From: Diadema setosum | Lineage: Eukaryota > Echinodermata > Echinoidea > Diadematoida > Diadematidae | Length of the DNA: 64,000 bases | Assembly (NCBI GenBank): GCA_033980235.1 | Contig: CM067070.1 | Location: 7,828,195 to 7,892,194, forward strand | Direction of reading: 5' to 3' | In this document: positions 25,801 to 37,463 of the stretch, one piece after another | Numbering within the stretch: the first letter of the stretch is position 1 | Layout of the letters: every line of letters begins with the position of its first letter | Made by a program: the position numbers and the translations under genes | The notes under the pieces: generated by a model | What the model saw: only the letters and a program-made list of their open reading frames with translations | The model's database searches: none | What the model was told of the DNA's origin: nothing

Positions 25801-28800
25801 GTGTTTTACGCATTAAGATGTAAAAAAATAATGTATGCTAGAACTGTATGCAAATGTATACCTTTTGTATTTATTTGTAAGAGAGTAAACAACTTAGGAC
25901 TGTGTTAGCATGGTGGAAATATTTCAATTTGATTTGTATTTATTTCCATTTTTTCTGAAATGAATAGAGTACAATAATGGAGAATAATATAAAAAACCGT
26001 ACATTTCAATTCAAAATGACAATTTCATATCAAGCATAGATCATCATAGAAGAAGCGCAAAATCTGGACAAAAAGTGTTAATTTGGACAAGCGCTGTGAT
26101 AATAGGGGAAAATGCGAAAGGCGACTATCGGCCCCACTGGAGATATCATGAATATTATATCGTAACAATAATTGCGTTAATGAATCTGTTACGTGTGCTG
26201 CATGTGAACCACCTGTTACAGAGCAATGACATGCAGTCTTTCTGTAGCAAGGCAATAAGTCTTTCTGCTGCAAGCAGTGTGTTATTGTGTATATACATCC
26301 ATACTGTGTACACATTGGTTGATGGCGCTGCGTTGTACGGCTACACCAAAACACTGTCGATGACTTTGATAGCCTGTGAATGACATTCTAGGGTGCTCGT
26401 CTTACGAGAAAACTCGCTTGTCTCCGTGCGGAGTCCGGAGGTTAATCTTCTGCTTGTTATCCTAGCTATGCTCCACCGTTGTATTGGAGACGCTCTTCTC
26501 GTGTTTTTTTGCTGCATGATAACGACGAGCACCGGCATGGACATTGATGAACATCGCATGCTCGCCTCCCCCTCAGTGCATTTTGGGGGGTTCCAGAGGG
26601 GACAGCCATTTTGAAAGTTAGAGAGAAAAAGAAATAGAGAGAGAGAGAAAAAAAAAGGAGAGGTCTCCTTGGAAGAAGCAAGGCTGGGGGCTGGGGGGGG
26701 GATTGAGGGGGAGACCTTTTTTTTTTTAATGCAACTCTCCATTATTGGATTTCAAATTTTGCCTGACGCATGATGGAGAATTCATTTTGTCTGTAATTAG
26801 CAAGCTCAACCAAGAGCATTTCACTGACAAGCTAAAAAAAAAATGATAATAATACAGAAATAAGTCAGCTGGCCTAAAATAAATCAATTTTAAAGGAACA
26901 GCCGCTTGAACAAAAAAAAAAAAGCTGTGGTATTTGAGCTATATTAATCCAGTTCTTGTGGAAGAAAGATATGCCATGCTTTAATTTAGATGGCGCTCGT
27001 CACTTTACAAGTATACAAGAGGTTTAAGACTTGTTTCAGTTTGCAAAATTCAATGTACAATTTGTAGATGTCACATCCCCTTGTTTCACAGTAATCAAAG
27101 ATTGCATCTCTCCGATCTAACGATGCCTGCTCACCGCATATCGATGAAATTTGTAAGGGATTTTGTTAACGAGCTTGTCCGAGAACGATCGCAGGACAGA
27201 TGAGGAAGGCGTCGTCTGTTTTCGGTGTCGCGCAAAGTCATCTTGGCAGTGACGTATATTTATTTGTCTTGAGAGTACAAAGTAAACTGTAAAGTGACGG
27301 TAATGCCCTCATTCCGAGTGTCGGCAACAATCGCGTTGCGTCAAAATGCGACTGGAAAGCACTCAAGATATTCCATATTATGAAAGCAATGTGCCAATAT
27401 AATAAATCAATAAACCGGTGATTGCGGACTTGATTACATCTTGCCTGCTTTGTGTAAAAATAGATGCCATTTGTCAAATTTGATCTTCTTGTAAGTGATT
27501 GGAAATATCATAGGCAATGAAGCTGTGTTCCACGTGTCATCTATGATGTACATTTTTATTTTGTTTTAGTATTGCATATGTTTCTTTTTCATTACTTCAC
27601 TCTAAGTGCTGTATAATGACTCCTGTTTGGGATGTCAATCTTTTGCTTTATATGTCTAAGTAGAGTCTTTAGGTACACATATTATTTTGTGAGATAGGGT
27701 GAGTATTTCTAATGGAAAAACCCAAACTAATTTGTACGCCATTTGAAATGACGTCAGAAGTGAATGAAATAGAAATAAAAAGGAGCAATGACACCAAAAA
27801 TAATTCCACAAAATATTGCAGGTAGTGCATTCTGAATAATTTGGGTGCAGAGAATTATTAAGGATTAGTGAGTGATCGTGCCTGCCCCGCAACACGGTGA
27901 TATCGAGTAATCTCTGCGCAAACACAATACTCATTTCGGCGATTTGCGGATCAATATTTCATGTCTTCCGTGACGTCGGCGGAATGCAGCGAAAATGACG
28001 ACCACGGCAGGCACCGAGCGTGTCACGTCAGCCTCCGCCCATCATACGCAGCGTGGCAGGAACCTGGATCCGAACTTGACTTTCCGCGAGGAAGAGCACG
28101 ACTTTTTCTCTCTCTTTTTTTTTTTTCATTACTAATTTGAATGTGTGTGTGTGTGTGTGTGACTTGACTGCAGCGGAAAGATGTCCGTTAAAAGCTAGGG
28201 AAGGATCTCCATCTCGCTCTGCGACTTGAGCCCAGTGTAACCAGTTCACACGGCTCCACACTTGAACGAGCGCCATTTACTTGTACTGCCAGAACAGGCG
28301 CAAACATCGAGTGCAATGGGCCTAAATAAATCAGCTCCCTTCCCCCCCTCTCGGGTCCGCGGGGAATTCCGTGCAAGCTCCTCTCCGTGCCGTTCACGCG
28401 TTCGGGCTCGCTGCTGCGCAAGCTTTCCTGAAGATGAAGGGGATGTGGGGGGGGGGGGTGTGAGGAGGGGAGGGGTAGAGAAGAAAGAAAGAGAAATAAG
28501 GAAGCTGAGGAGCAAACGCCTTTTTTTTTTCTTCGTGCCCGGGGATCTATGTAATTTAGAACATGTACACATTACAGAACGGGATCTCCGTGTGCTTTGG
28601 TTTAAGGGCTGAAGTTCACAGCGAAGGGCGGAGTGACGTGGGATAAGAAGAGATAGGGGACACACATAGGAAATGGTAGGGGAGAAATAGTCGAGGAAGG
28701 AGAGATAGGGGACAGATAAAGACAGATGGATACTATAGAAGATGTAATGCAGAAAACAAATAGTGGGACGGGGGAGGTGGGAGTGGAGGGGGGGCGTGGG

Positions 28801-30947
28801 AGGTTTGAATAGTGGGAGCATGGGGGGTAAAAAAGTAATTGAAATTGGCCAGAAGATTTTACAAAGCTAGGCAATTCCAGGGAGAATACGGAGCAAGATA
28901 GACGAGGTGTAAAAGATAGCTGTTCTCCGTCCCCGATCTGGAAGAGGAAAGCGAGAAAAAACGTCAAAGAGATGAAGAATACGGTAGATTTTGGGAGAGG
29001 AACGTGAGCAGATGGGATGCACCCAGATGAAGGAAGATGGTAACCATGGCGATGCACATTCCAAAATTAGCACAGTTAGTTTCTGGACAAATGGAAGCAG
29101 TTGCGGGATGTTAACTTGCATCAACAAAAGCAAAAGGAATTTCAGCCAAAAAAAAAAAATCAAAATAATTGAATGATAATTCTTTAAGATGTTGATAAAC
29201 ATAAATTAAGATTTTTTTTGTTATAATAATTCATAAATATTTCTAAACTACTGACACAAAAACACACAAATGTGAGATAGATATGATCAGAATGATGATG
29301 ATGATAATGGAGTGAACGGATGATATGGAATGAAAAGTGAATCAATCAATTAATAAATCAATCAGTCAGTCAGTCAATCAGTCAGTCAGTTAGTCAGTCA
29401 ATCAGTCAGTCAGTCAGTCAGTTAGTCAGTCAATCAGTCAGTCAATCAATCAATCAATCAATCAATGATACTTTAATCGTTCCATTTCTTTTTTCCCCTT
29501 TAATAATTTAACTTTTTGTTCAGGCCAGATATCAGTTTCTTCTCTTTGAAATTTCCTAAACTGAATTGGCAATATTAGTTTGTTTATTTGATTGTTGTGT
29601 TTATGCTAAACAAATAGATAAACAAACATTAAACAACAATAAAAAAAAGATAAAGATACTTAAAAGAACTGTCAGCACATTCAAAGATTACTCAATGACT
29701 TTGTTGAATTGACTTTTTGTCCTGCATTTATTTATGAAAGAGAAATGGATAAGCAAAATCAACTGATTCATTAAAACTCCAAGCCACATTAGAGAAAATG
29801 CTGTACAATTGTTTATGATCATTGCAACATGAATATAGTTCAGATATTCTTTTCTAGATCAGCCATTCCTGATGACTGCAAACTTTTGATAGAAATCTTG
29901 TTACTGCGTCCTTTTTTTCCTTCTCGCTCTTTGATTACCTGTGTCTTCATCGTGCAAGGTACTGTAGATCCCCAGAGATGATCAAAACTTTCCACTACTC
30001 TTGTCAGGGAGGAACTTTTCATGCAAGATAATGTTGACGTACGTCCTGTGTTTGGCTTTCTGGTGGAAAGGTGTGCCAGGTCACCCGAGATTTGGGAATC
30101 TGGTCTTTTTTTTGTGGACACAGGGGTATTCGCAGCAGCGGGAACGCTCCAATAAGTGTCTACTTTGGAAAGATAAAGCATGGGGGGGGGTGAGGAGAAA
30201 GAAAAAATGCAGAGTATAAATGGAAATGTATGGCTAGCAAAGATAAACAAAATGAAATGGGGGCAAAGAATTGGAGATGGTTTGGTGTATATACAACGGG
30301 AGAAATATATATCTCGGGGAAACATAAGATGGACGTGGAGAGGGGAAGCAGAAAAGCGAGACGTGGTTAGAAGAATGAATCGATAATGTGATGGAACTTG
30401 TTTTCAGGTGATCAATGCACATCGCCAAAGTGATGAATACGGCAAATAAGGAGTTGTTGTCAAATGTGGTGGTAGAGATGAGTGTCTTGGGAAAACATAG
30501 AGGTGTGATAGAGAAAGAGAAGAGAGAGAGAGAGAGAGAGAGAAACAGATGGAGAGGTACATGAAGTATGATAAGATGAGAGAATCAATAATATGAGATA
30601 TACTTCATGTAATCAAAATACATTCCCATGGTGAAGATTAAGTGAGATTAATGTATACTGTACTACAAGTTCTTAGTGTCATGGACATTGAGTTGAACCA
30701 CTTGCCTTTGGTGCTGACAGGGTTAGATGCAGTATAGAGGATGCATTTAGATTGAGGTAAAAGAAAGCTTTTATGCTACTGAAATATATCAAAAGGAGTA
30801 TAACAGAGAATAGATGGGTAGATAGAAAGAGAACAAGGAAGAGAGATTGAGCACATGAAGATACTTAGATAGATTAGAAATATTAGTAAACCAGAATAAT
30901 GGATTTATAGTAGATTGAAATAGAGAAAGTTAGAGAGATGAACATAT
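24103..30947. other. Repeat-rich intron-like DNA with CpG islands
   Basis: Simple repeats: GA (24110-24190), TA (24413-24428, 25408-25437, 25759-25798), (ATCA/GTCA)n at 29338-29466 and GA at 30519-30543. CpG-rich unique stretches at about 24930-25350, 26390-26600, 27120-27360 and 27940-28440 carry frames on both strands, but none has splice context or a recognised domain. They are candidate regulatory elements. No mobile element was recognised between copy 1 and copy 2 of the 247-bp MITE. Confidence 0.4.
29338..29466. repeat. (CAGT/CAAT)n imperfect tetranucleotide array
   Basis: ATCA and GTCA tetramers alternate from about 29340 to 29466, with occasional TTAG variants. No coding meaning. Confidence 0.9.
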
Positions 30948-31193
30948 GAAGAGTTTATTTGCAAAAACCGATAGTCCATTTCTGAAGATTTTGAAGTAAG
31001 GTCTCTGTCATAAAGTACAAAATAATACCTTTTAAATGATATATTGGTCATTACATATAAAGGTCCATTTTTGAAGTTATGGTCAAAAGAAGCAAAAATT
31101 TTCTTATTATTCTCTTTATTTTTCTTGACCTTTAATCGCAAATATCTCCATTCGGCAAATATGGACTTATCGGTTTTTGCAAACAAACTCTTC
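30948..31193 (-). mobile_element. 247-bp inverted-repeat MITE, copy 2
   Basis: Reverse orientation and 246 bp long. It starts GAAGAGTTTATTTGCAAAAA and ends TTTTTGCAAACAAACTCTTC, flanked by ATAT on both sides. A one-base deletion in the left terminal repeat (CGATAGTCC for CGATAAGTCC) shifts the end of the spanning frame. Confidence 0.9.
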
Positions 31194-32019
31194 ATATATT
31201 GACATCTTGAAATAAACTAAAAACAGTATACCAGAGGAAAGATTAGTGGCTACAGATTTAAAAGAGAAAGAGAGAGAGAGAGAGATGTAACACACATGAA
31301 TACTGAAATAGATTTTCAGAAGTATACCAGAAGATAGAATAATAAAGATAGGGAGAGGAGGGGAAGGGGGGGGGGGGGGGGATGGGAACATGCTGAGATC
31401 TGAAGTCTACTAAAAGAAGTATACCAGCAAATAGACAGGTAGATTGAGATAGGAAGATGAAGAGAAGGAGAGAGTGAGAGAGGTATATGTGAACACAGAG
31501 ATACTGAAATATATTCCAAGAAGTATATACTGGAGGATAGATTGGTAGGCTGAGATGCGGTCTTGTCTCCTATCTATTGGGCGTCATTGCCGAGCAACGG
31601 ATGTACTCAGCTGCGGGCATCCTTAAGTCTCCTTAATAAGCCTCTCCCGTCAAGGGTCTGGGGGAAGTGTTTGCCGAACTTGAGCAAATAACTTTGCGGG
31701 AATGGACCTTGAAAGTTTGTCTGAATCCCGCCCGCATCGCCCTTCCGACTCTTTCCTCCCCTTGTTCAGTCTCGTCCACGACACACTTCATTGACAGGCT
31801 CACCCACTTGCAAGGTGGTGGCAAATAAAAATCAAGTCGTTTTATCCCTCATTGCATAGTCTTCCCTCAAGGTCATGTCTTTTAAAGGAATGTCATCTCC
31901 TTACACCCCATCCCTCCTCCCAATTTGGAAATACTGTTTGCATACCGTACATCTCTGTGGATGGAGACTAATTTTTCATTGACTTAATTTTGTTCATGAA
32001 TATTCACATTTTTGGGGCA
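31194..32019. other. Intron-like DNA with GA and poly-G tracts
   Basis: A GA tract lies at 31262-31284 and a long G-rich run at about 31360-31382. The stretch at 31555-31800 is CpG-richer and unique. No exon is supported. Confidence 0.4.
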
Positions 32020-32238
32020 ATGAGAGTGAAAAGGTGGGTCCTGCATTTTATTAGGATCACTTTATTTTGCTTCGTTTTCGGATATATCAACCATTTCAAA
32101 ACCGATTTCATCAAATATACTTTTAATCACTATTAGAATTGTATACTCTTTAATATTTCATATGAATGGTTTCTAATTATCTAGCAAAAAGTTAAAACCT
32201 GAATCCCCACCTCAACCAAAACTATACCATTCCTTTAA
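32020..32238. mobile_element. 383-bp TTAA element family, copy 2 (right half)
   Basis: It matches the right half of the 20722 copy: 'cattttattaggatcact', 'tttcatcaaatata', 'agcaaaaagttaaaa', ending CTATACCATTCCTTTAA. The left half is missing or too diverged to place. Confidence 0.6.
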
Positions 32239-32427
32239 GCAAAACAAATCAAACCAAAAACAAGAAAAATCTGTTTTGCATACACATATCACAGTTTGGT
32301 TATGTCTATTCAAAGTGTCAGAATTTGTTATTAAAGTTCTCACCATGATTTTGTATTGTTTTTTTTTTTAATTTATTATGTTACTGGGCTGATTTTTTTT
32401 TTTTTTTAGCATATCAATGTACAGCAT

Positions 32428-32640
32428 GACGTAGGCTCTGTGGTATAGTGGATAGGACTCTCGACTTTCAAAAGTACGTCCCGAATTCAGATCTGTCCGA
32501 AGGCTTACGTCCTTGGACAAAAATGACTTTTTGTTCTTTTTTTACCCACAATGTCCCTCTTGACCTAAATGGTTACCTAGCAACGCTGGGTTGGTGAAAA
32601 TATTATGGGTCTTCCAAAAGTGTTGTGGAAATGCCAAAGA
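32428..32640 (+). mobile_element. tRNA-derived SINE (decayed)
   Basis: The segment 'ctgtggtatagtggatagga' resembles a tRNA A box (pol III promoter) and 'gtcccgaattcagatc' a mutated B box. The body 'cttacgtccttggacaa', 'acccacaatgtccctcttga' and 'aaatggttacct' matches a SINE family I recall from sea urchins and other marine invertebrates. This is not a functional tRNA: the anticodon arm and acceptor pairing are not intact. Confidence 0.65.
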
Positions 32641-34239
32641 GGCCTAAGTGCAACCTACTGCCTTTGTATTTAATTGCTATGTCATTAAACTCCTTTTATT
32701 CTCACAATACCAAACTTCAAACTGTGCTATAAGATACTGCAAAGACTGCGTAGCGTACATCAGTTCAAGTTTCCGATGTTGCTATTCTCGGCAAGGAAAC
32801 AGTGCTGGAATGCGTGCACTCTCTCGTCTAATTCGGATCCCGCAAGAGCGTCTCCGTCACCAACAAATCGACGGTCGTGAATATTCAGGAGATTTCCGCG
32901 CAAATTCTCACCAAAGCTGGTTCACTTGTGCGGAGAGGACAGAGAGAGTATGGTATATTTGTTATATATGAATCATACAAAAAAAAAAGAAAAATGGAAG
33001 AAAAAAAAAATCCAGACGAGCAAAAGAGGAAATGAAGACTAGAGACTGCGCCCACCCAGTCATTTATTTAGAGATTCTCATCGTCGGCAGTCATGAATAT
33101 TCATGATGATCATCCCTAAGTGGTAACTAATTCCAAGTTTATATCTTCTTGCGAGGGCAGACGATTCCAACGACTTAACGGCAACATCCCCGCCTCCGTC
33201 GAATCCTCTTTTGTCTGTTGTTGGTTTTGTTTCTTGTTTTTTTCCCCGTCCTGAGTCTCTCCTTCTTTTCATGAATATTCCGCCATGTTCCCGGCCTCCC
33301 GTCTCGGTAACCCTTAATCACATCAAACTCCGATAAATCTCCAGCGAGGTTGTCGCGAAGGAACGTTGTGTGAGCCGACATATGATTTCCATATTGAGCA
33401 GATTGTGGAGAAGAAAACAAAAACCCTAAAAAAGCAAACGCTAAGAAAAGAAACCCCACACACACACAAAAGAGAGAAAGAGAGAGAGAAAAGAATCAAG
33501 TTTGGCTAATCCCCAAATTGACAATAATCACCCAATTCTATTTTCGTAATTGCCTTCACACTTTCCATTGTACTCGGCTTCAAGAAAACCAAATAGGAAG
33601 CGTAATGTGCTGTCAATGTGCGTAATGTGCGTAAATCCAATTCCAGTAACAGTAATGCCTCTGTATTGCCATGTATTGTCCAAATCGACACTAACTGTCC
33701 GTCATCTGAGTCGACTTCCACTATGATTCGTTTTACTTTTCTTAATCCTGAAATTTTGTTGATGATGTTGTCGTAAGATGCTGACACAGTCCTGCATGTG
33801 TTTAAAAGTTATCCCCCTCCCCCATGAAAGTTTTTGTCCCAGGAAAATTAATCTCGCTTCACTTCCTCATTGGGTCATGACACAGTTGATTAGATTGTGA
33901 TGTGAGGTGATTTGCTTTCATCATTAATCATGAAATCAAATTATTGCAATGAAATGCTGAAGACAGTCATTTCCAACAAAATTTTTGCAAATTCTTAGCA
34001 GCCTCTATTGCCCCTATAGTCTCCAAAACCTTGAAATGTAATTTTTTACACAAGACACATGAGTTAAAAAGTAAAGTTACAAAGATCAGCATATTATAGA
34101 CTTTGTGATTGAATTTTTGAATCACTATTGCTGTATTCTTGAGTATCATGGTAGTTATTCAAGAATCACATTGCTATGCAGCTATATCTAATCAAGTGTA
34201 CATTGTGTAAGCATTCTTTTCTATGTTTCTATGGATAAA
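32641..34239. other. Intron-like DNA with two CpG-rich stretches
   Basis: CpG-rich unique sequence lies at about 32740-32945 and 33050-33380. Frames there (32648-32971 + and 33175-33465 -) have no recognised domain and no good splice sites. The rest is AT-rich. Confidence 0.35.
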
Positions 34240-34638
34240 TACTGTAAAACCAGAAATTTTTGCATGATGCATTTAATATGTGAGAGCCAAGACTTGCAAA
34301 ATTTAGATGCATGCGAAAGTTCTTGTCTACACTATGTTAATTGAATGCTAGTGGCTATTGGATCCAATTCGCAAATATTGCATTGTACAACTTGTTGGGG
34401 TTTTTTTTCGCGTAGTGTATGTTGATATTTCACTTTATTTCATTTTACTTCAGACTTTGTAATGTATCTTTATTGTAAGCATACAAGTATTGTTTACTCT
34501 GTTAAATTCACATTGTTTTGTTGATACAATTTCTATCACTGAAGAAAGTGTGATGTATGTTTAATATGTTATCTTTTATTGTCGAAAAACAGAATAAATT
34601 TGAATTTGAATTTGAAATATTTCTGGTTTTACAGTGTA
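34240..34638. mobile_element. ACTGTAAAACCAGA-type inverted-repeat element, copy 1
   Basis: It begins 'tactgtaaaaccagaaattt' and ends 'aatatttctggttttacagt', a clear inverted repeat. The internal part 'gaataaatttgaatttgaat' looks like a non-LTR retroposon tail, so a second element may be nested inside. No transposase frame. Confidence 0.7.
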
Positions 34639-34756
34639 AAAGAAGAACAGTATCTTCGCCAAATACACATTTGTCAGTGATGTTGCTGGTATTGAAAAAA
34701 CAACAACAACATTGTGCCATATTAGTTCATAACTTGCCAGACAAGGCAAAAGATTT

Positions 34757-35002
34757 GAAGAGTTTGTTTGCAAAAACCGATAAGTCCATATTTGCCAAAT
34801 GGAGATATTTGCGTTTAAAGATCAAGAAAAATAAAGAGAATAATAAGAAAATTTTTGCTTCTTTTGACCATAACTTCAAAAATATACCTTTATATGTAGT
34901 GACCAATATATCATTTAAAAGGTATTATTTTGTACTTTATGACAGATATCGTATTTCAAAATCTTCAAAAATGGACTTATCGGTTTTGCAAACAAACCCT
35001 TC
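34757..35002 (+). mobile_element. 247-bp inverted-repeat MITE, copy 3
   Basis: 246 bp long. It starts GAAGAGTTTGTTTGCAAAAA. The right terminal repeat has lost one T and carries one substitution (ends AAACCCTTC). The flanks are ATTT on both sides (34753-34756 and 35003-35006). Same orientation as copy 1. Confidence 0.9.
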
Positions 35003-36020
35003 ATTTGTTGACAAAGTGTACTGATTGGTTTATTTCACCCAATACTCTCTTCGTAGGAGATTGTTTGAAACATGCTCTCGCCTTTAAATGAGGGGTCTGT
35101 TGGTGAGGCTAATTTCCCGATGCTCATTGAACATACCAAGACTGCATAAACCTCCCAAATGAGAGTTAGATGAGTTAAAAGCCCCAAGAGACGGAAAATC
35201 AGCAGTCCACAATTGTCTGAACATAGTCGGACCGGCGTTTCCGTAATGGATTAGATTTAGGTGCAATCGTAACTACTTACCGGACTGTAAGTACTAGTAT
35301 CTACTGTTTCAATTCGCCTTTACCGCTCCATCATTGTTATCTATCACATCTTGTAAACAAACGTGTACATACAGTACATGATACATAGGTAAATATATAA
35401 AAATATCACAGTTACATTTTATATATATTTCATATATCTAATATATAATGCATATGTACGTATAATTTCCTGATATGTATGTACACAGTATCTATTACAT
35501 CTGTTTATATCTATAAATTTGAATACAGTGAAAACGTTTATAAACACATCCGATTGCATCAATACAGTATGTATGCATAATACACAGAGAAGTAAATGCT
35601 GATTTGATCAGGAGAAAAGCATAAGAGTTAGCCAGTTTGCCATTTTACTATCCAACATTTTTTTGTCTAGTTCATGTTTCTTGTGTCTTGCTCAGTCAGT
35701 GCCCTATCAGTTGGGTTTTGGGACATGTAGGAAGCTGATATTTGAGGGATAAAAAACAAAAACCCCAAACAAACAGAAAATTACCTCAATCCAGCGCACA
35801 GAGATTGGGCAAATAGACAGCTGGAATCAGTGGCAGAGTGTGTCCCAGGCCTGGTTCAAGAGAGAATGAAGCAAAAATGAAATGGTTCATCCAAACTATA
35901 GTTATAATGCCACTGTGCTATGCAATGTACAATCAAAAATCAAATAAACAACTTTTAAAAAGGGTTCTGTTTTTTGGTGTTTTTTTTTTCATTTTAAAAG
36001 TTTCACTTTTAAAACTAAGA
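35003..36020. other. AT-rich DNA, no gene seen
   Basis: It includes a strongly AT-rich stretch rich in short 'tatat' and 'catatg' words at 35340-35600. No exon and no named repeat recognised. Confidence 0.4.
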
Positions 36021-36420
36021 AAAGCACTCGGAAAGCGCAGACCTCCACTAAGCCAGCAACTCATTTCCACTCATACATGCATGCAATTTCCAAATATAGC
36101 AACCTTTTGTTTACGTCATCAACTTCCAGCTGTGCGGCACAATGCTCGGGCAGAGCATGCACTTTAGCGCACACATATGTAAACCTCCAGTAGGCCCTAT
36201 GTGTAGCTTGAACTCCCAAGTTCATTTACCTTCTATGCCAAAAGATTAAAAAAAATCCTTCAAAAATCCATAAAACTTCCCGGATCACTACCAAAATTTA
36301 TTCATATGTTCCTTGTGTCATTATGGACTTTCCTGCAAATTTCATTTAAATCCGTTCACAAGTTATTTTCCAAACAGACAAACCGATGATCACATAACCT
36401 CCTTCCTTGGCGGAGGTAAT
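36021..36420. mobile_element. Interspersed repeat with ACCTCC / GGAGGT ends
   Basis: The left part reads 'cggaaagcgcagacctccac' and the right part 'tttcatttaaatccgttcac', 'aaaccgatgatcacataacc' and 'cttggcggaggtaat'. This right end matches a repeat I recall as common in marine invertebrate genomes. No coding frame belongs to it. Confidence 0.6.
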
Positions 36421-36978
36421 GAATACGATATGACCAAATTATTTTGCCGTTGCAGCTCCCGGACAATGCCTGTTTGCAAACCGTGCACTCACGATCATCC
36501 CTTTTTTTTCTCCATGTTCCGCCCAGTTGATTTCAGTAGAGAAGGAAATCCCGAGTCATCACATAAAGTTTCCTTCATCTTCCCTATTCTTCTTACCCAC
36601 GAAACTCAAATATTTGACTTGATACCACTCGACTTTGCACACCCAACCAACAACCGCCAACCTGATTGCATTACGATCATAATAAAATACACCCATCAAG
36701 ATTCTGTCGTATGTATTTTCACCCCGCATCCTATTTTTCAGGACAAGACATGTTTGCTCTTTATTTTTCTCCCATTTTTCTCTGTCGATTCCTTCTTTGC
36801 ACTGCCTGAAAAAATGAGATATATACACTGAATTCATGCGTCATTTGTCACGTACATATTATACCTTTATTTACCCTTTTTTTTTTTTGAAAGTGGAAGT
36901 TGATAGGACACAGGTTAATCCACCTTCTTTGTAGAAAAGAGACAAAAATAGTCATATAGTCTCCCTTCCTTCCCTTTT

Positions 36979-37074
36979 TTAACCCATTGAGGAGAACGAG
37001 TCCTGAGTATACTCGGGCAAGTGTCTATGGGAAATGCGTGTTGTAGCAAAAGCAGCCTGTCCTCAGTGGGTTAA
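36979..37074 (+). mobile_element. 93-bp TTAA-type MITE, copy D (best preserved in + orientation)
   Basis: TTAACCCATTGAGGAGAACG at the left and CCTCAGTGGGTTAA at the right, with TTAA at both borders. The internal short palindrome 'gagtatactc' is intact. Confidence 0.85.
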
Positions 37075-37101
37075 AACCATGACCTCAAGAGAAGTCTGCA
37101 T

Positions 37102-37463
37102 TAACCCATTGAAGACTCAAAGCTCAAAACTAACTTTTTTTTTTTGTCTCGTGGCCCTCTTGGACCAATTAAATCTTTAAATCTGAAATTTTGGTGGCTG
37201 CCCCCCTCAAAACAAAACAAACCAAACAAACAAACCAAAGATATATAGTGGCCTGAAGTAAGAGCAATAGTTACATCCATTTTCAATGTTAGTTGCCCAA
37301 ATCGGGCCACCAAAAGATCAATTTGGTATCCCAATACCATTTTTTAGTGGGCCACCGGGCCATGGCTAATATCCAGCCCTGAGAATAGTCCCGAGTGTAC
37401 TCGGTCAGGTGTTTATGGGAAAAGTGTGTTATAGTAAAGACAGTTCGTTCTCAATGGATCAAA
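37102..37463 (+). mobile_element. 93-bp TTAA-type MITE, copy E, split by about 260 bp
   Basis: The left end TTAACCCATTGAAGACT lies at 37102-37118. The rest of the element ('agtcccgagtgtactcgg', 'tgtttatgggaaaagtgtg', 'ctcaatgga') is at about 37379-37463. The DNA between has GGCCC-containing edges ('tggccctc' and 'gggccaccgggccatgg') and looks like a later insertion, though two neighbouring fragments are possible. Confidence 0.5.

Noticed and set aside
28246..28821. 191-residue minus-strand frame
   Set aside because: Composition follows CT/GA-rich low-complexity DNA (Ser, Pro, Leu, Phe runs); no domain recognised.
29338..29466. Regularly repeated short units that could suggest a CRISPR array
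   Set aside because: Tetranucleotide repeats without spacers in animal DNA.
32428..32500. Possible tRNA gene
   Set aside because: The arms do not pair and the body continues as a SINE, so it is a retroposon head rather than a tRNA gene.
36313..36831. 172-residue frame on the plus strand
   Set aside because: Its first third lies in an interspersed repeat end and the rest has no domain or splice context.
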